Shown here: piece by piece, positions 6,558 to 7,812 of the stretch | Position numbering within the stretch: the first letter of the stretch is position 1 | How the letters are laid out: every line of letters begins with the position of its first letter | Origin: an uncultured Pseudomonadota bacterium | GTDB lineage: Bacteria > Myxococcota > UBA796 | NCBI GenBank assembly: GCA_913040875.1 | Contig: CAJWHX010000144.1 | Coordinates: forward strand, 1 to 7,812 | DNA length: 7,812 nucleotides | Reading direction: 5' to 3' | The notes under the pieces: generated by a model | The model's input: the letters and a program-made list of their open reading frames with translations, nothing else | Told to the model about the DNA's origin: nothing | The model's database searches: none | Position numbers and translations under genes: made by a program

Positions 6558-7433
6558 ATGGAATTGAATGTCAGCAAAAGTTGGTTGTCTATTCAAAGTG
6601 CAATTCAGAAAGATGGGGTGGTCTATCTTCCAAAGTTTGGTGATCGATTTGGAATTCAATCGCCTCAAGATTTGAGTGAGGTATTGGCATTTTGGCCCGT
6701 TGAATGGAGAGCCTATCTGTTTGGTCAGTCTCGTCGTACAAAACTGGCTGGAGAGGTGTATACCGCTTCCGAGTATAGTCCAAAGCGCTCATTCTCAGCA
6801 CATCATGAGTTGTCTTACACCCCGAATCCTCCAAAATGGATTGTATTTTATGCCCACAAAGGGGTAGATACTGGCAGTATGAGGTTGTTAGATGGGCGAT
6901 TGATCTTCGAGTCTATGCAGCAGTCTTCGTGGAGTTACTTACTGGATCAGGAGATCGTGTACCGTAAATGTATGCCATCTGAGAGGCGGCTTGGTTTTGG
7001 AAAAACTTGGCAAGAGCACTTTGAAGATTCCGATCCAGATGGCGTCTCAAGACTCTTGGATTTACAGGGGGTGTCGTATCAGTGGCTAGTCAACGGATAC
7101 TTGTCCATTCAGTATCGAGTCTCGTTCACCAGAGAGCATACTGTTGGACAGGTGTGGTATGCGCAACCGCGGTTGTGGCATTTACCATTTCGTGGCTTGG
7201 ATTGGTTTGAACGCTCCGTAGATCCAAAATACTGGCCAACCGCAGTTCACTTGGGATCGGGAGAGCGAATCCCCATTGAATTTTTATACTGGCTTGGAGA
7301 GCAAGAACAGCACTCTGCCCGTCGGATACAGATAGACAAGGGGGGTATGGTGATCGTTGACAATCACAGGGTTGCACATGGGCGAGAGCCCTATGCCGGA
7401 CAACGAGAGCACTGGGTTACGATGGGTACTTAA
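6558..7433 (+). CDS. TauD/SyrP-like Fe(II)/2-oxoglutarate oxygenase
   Basis: This protein has 291 residues with a jelly-roll oxygenase pattern. The iron triad appears as HHE (82-84), read as His82-x-Glu84, plus His274 in VDNHRVAHGR (267-276). Arg283 is a candidate 2-oxoglutarate anchor. The H-x-E form with a following SY resembles SyrP-type enzymes, which hydroxylate an amino acid held on a carrier protein, more than TauD, which uses H-x-D. GSMRLLDGR (106-114) matches the usual Gly-Asp stretch after the first motif. The location just 8 nt after the carrier gene suggests the substrate is the carrier-bound acyl group; this is inference. The start ATG 6558 has a weak AAGGG 11 nt upstream. It is the last gene of the unit, and no terminator is visible. 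A role as a non-hydroxylating oxygenase (desaturation, cyclisation) is also possible. Confidence 0.85.
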   Translation: MELNVSKSWLSIQSAIQKDGVVYLPKFGDRFGIQSPQDLSEVLAFWPVEWRAYLFGQSRRTKLAGEVYTASEYSPKRSFSAHHELSYTPNPPKWIVFYAHKGVDTGSMRLLDGRLIFESMQQSSWSYLLDQEIVYRKCMPSERRLGFGKTWQEHFEDSDPDGVSRLLDLQGVSYQWLVNGYLSIQYRVSFTREHTVGQVWYAQPRLWHLPFRGLDWFERSVDPKYWPTAVHLGSGERIPIEFLYWLGEQEQHSARRIQIDKGGMVIVDNHRVAHGREPYAGQREHWVTMGT

Positions 7434-7477
7434 AGTTGGTGCCCAATGAACTTTGGAGTGATGCGCTATTGAAGTTC

Positions 7478-7486
7478 TGCTACACT
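7478..7486 (+). promoter_or_regulatory. Possible extended -10 element before the last gene
   Basis: TGCTACACT fits the TGnTAnAnT extended -10 form. No good -35 lies 16-18 bp upstream; TTGGAG (7454-7459) is 21 bp away. Transcription would start near 7493, almost on ATG 7494, so the element implies a leaderless message or a later start. The rest of the 60-bp gap (7434-7493) shows nothing else I can support. Confidence 0.3.
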
Positions 7487-7493
7487 CTCAGGT

Positions 7494-7812
7494 ATGCAGA
7501 AGGTGATTTCTAAATTGTTCAGGTCTCAAAATGCAGACATGATGACTCAAGGTCGTATCCATTATGACGCCAAACGCACGCTCTTTATCATGACGCAAAT
7601 TGTTTGGAGCTTTTCCCTCGTCATGGTTCTAATTGGCTTTGCCTTCGATGCCTTGATCGTTCGGAATATGTCAACTATTTGTGTGGTTGTATCCGGACTG
7701 GTATTTGTATTGTTGCGGAAGCAATATTTCGTTCAGTCCGCTTGGCTGATGAGTTCTCTCATCACGTTTGTTGCCTTTTATACTTCGTATATTGGCTACG
7801 GTATCATGGATG
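7494..7812 (+). CDS. N-terminal part of a multi-pass membrane protein, runs off the window
   Basis: At least 106 residues are encoded. After a basic, polar N terminus (1-30) come three hydrophobic segments at about 32-54, 59-75 and 82-104. A GYGIMD motif at the edge (101-106) is reminiscent of the G-x-G-I-x-D turn in membrane sensory domains of histidine kinases and diguanylate cyclases, but the output domain is outside the window, so the function is not assigned. The start is uncertain. ATG 7494 has only a poorly spaced AGG, while an in-frame TTG at 7515 has AAGGTG about 9 nt upstream. A 60-bp gap and a possible own promoter suggest it is not part of the Dlt-like unit. Confidence 0.65.
   Translation, partial: MQKVISKLFRSQNADMMTQGRIHYDAKRTLFIMTQIVWSFSLVMVLIGFAFDALIVRNMSTICVVVSGLVFVLLRKQYFVQSAWLMSSLITFVAFYTSYIGYGIMD

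Noticed and set aside
6264..6668. Leftward 134-codon frame across the carrier gene
   Set aside because: It runs antisense through the ligase end, the whole carrier and the oxygenase start, and shows no recognisable protein features.
7424..7444. Hairpin GGGTAC / GTGCCC around the oxygenase stop as a terminator
   Set aside because: The stem is only 6 bp with one G-T pair and a 9-nt loop, and no T-run follows.

Overview
The window comes from a bacterium of moderate GC content with ordinary sigma-70-like promoter elements and Shine-Dalgarno (SD) sites. A Gram-negative host is my guess from the overall character of the genes, but nothing here fixes the taxon. Coding density is very high. Genes overlap by ATGA or TGATG, abut directly, or in one case overlap by 59 bp. 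I see no tRNA, rRNA, CRISPR array or insertion sequence.

Layout: two divergent transcription units share a promoter region at about 2687-2800. The leftward unit encodes a single-chain fused E1 alpha/beta 2-oxo-acid dehydrogenase (464-2686) followed, with an ATGA overlap, by a FabD-like acyltransferase (467 to beyond base 1). The rightward unit encodes, in order: a membrane-anchored SGNH/DltD-like protein (2801-3802), a 49-residue DltX-like microprotein (3799-3948), a DltB-like MBOAT O-acyltransferase (3948-5021), an AMP-forming acyl/aminoacyl-activating enzyme (5022-6365), a DltC-like acyl carrier protein (6307-6549) and a TauD/SyrP-like Fe(II)/2-oxoglutarate oxygenase (6558-7433). After a 60-bp gap an unrelated-looking membrane protein begins and runs off the right edge (7494 to beyond 7812).

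Interpretation: the rightward unit contains a counterpart of every component of the Gram-positive D-alanylation machinery DltX-A-B-C-D. These are an activating enzyme, a carrier protein, an MBOAT channel/transferase, a small C-terminal-aromatic membrane peptide and an extracytoplasmic SGNH transferase. The gene order is rearranged, the ligase is short and its substrate unclear, and an oxygenase is added. The divergent E1 and acyltransferase genes could make and load an unusual acyl group. The acyltransferase has Met where FabD has the Arg that binds the malonyl carboxylate, which fits a non-malonyl acyl donor. The working model is activation or production of an acyl unit, possible hydroxylation on the carrier, transfer across the membrane by MBOAT and DltX-like peptide, and placement by the SGNH protein on a surface polymer. 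The acyl group and the acceptor cannot be read from this sequence.

The main annotation correction is the microprotein at 3799-3948. It moves the MBOAT start to ATG 3948. The longer reading from GTG 3816 is an out-of-frame shadow of the small gene.
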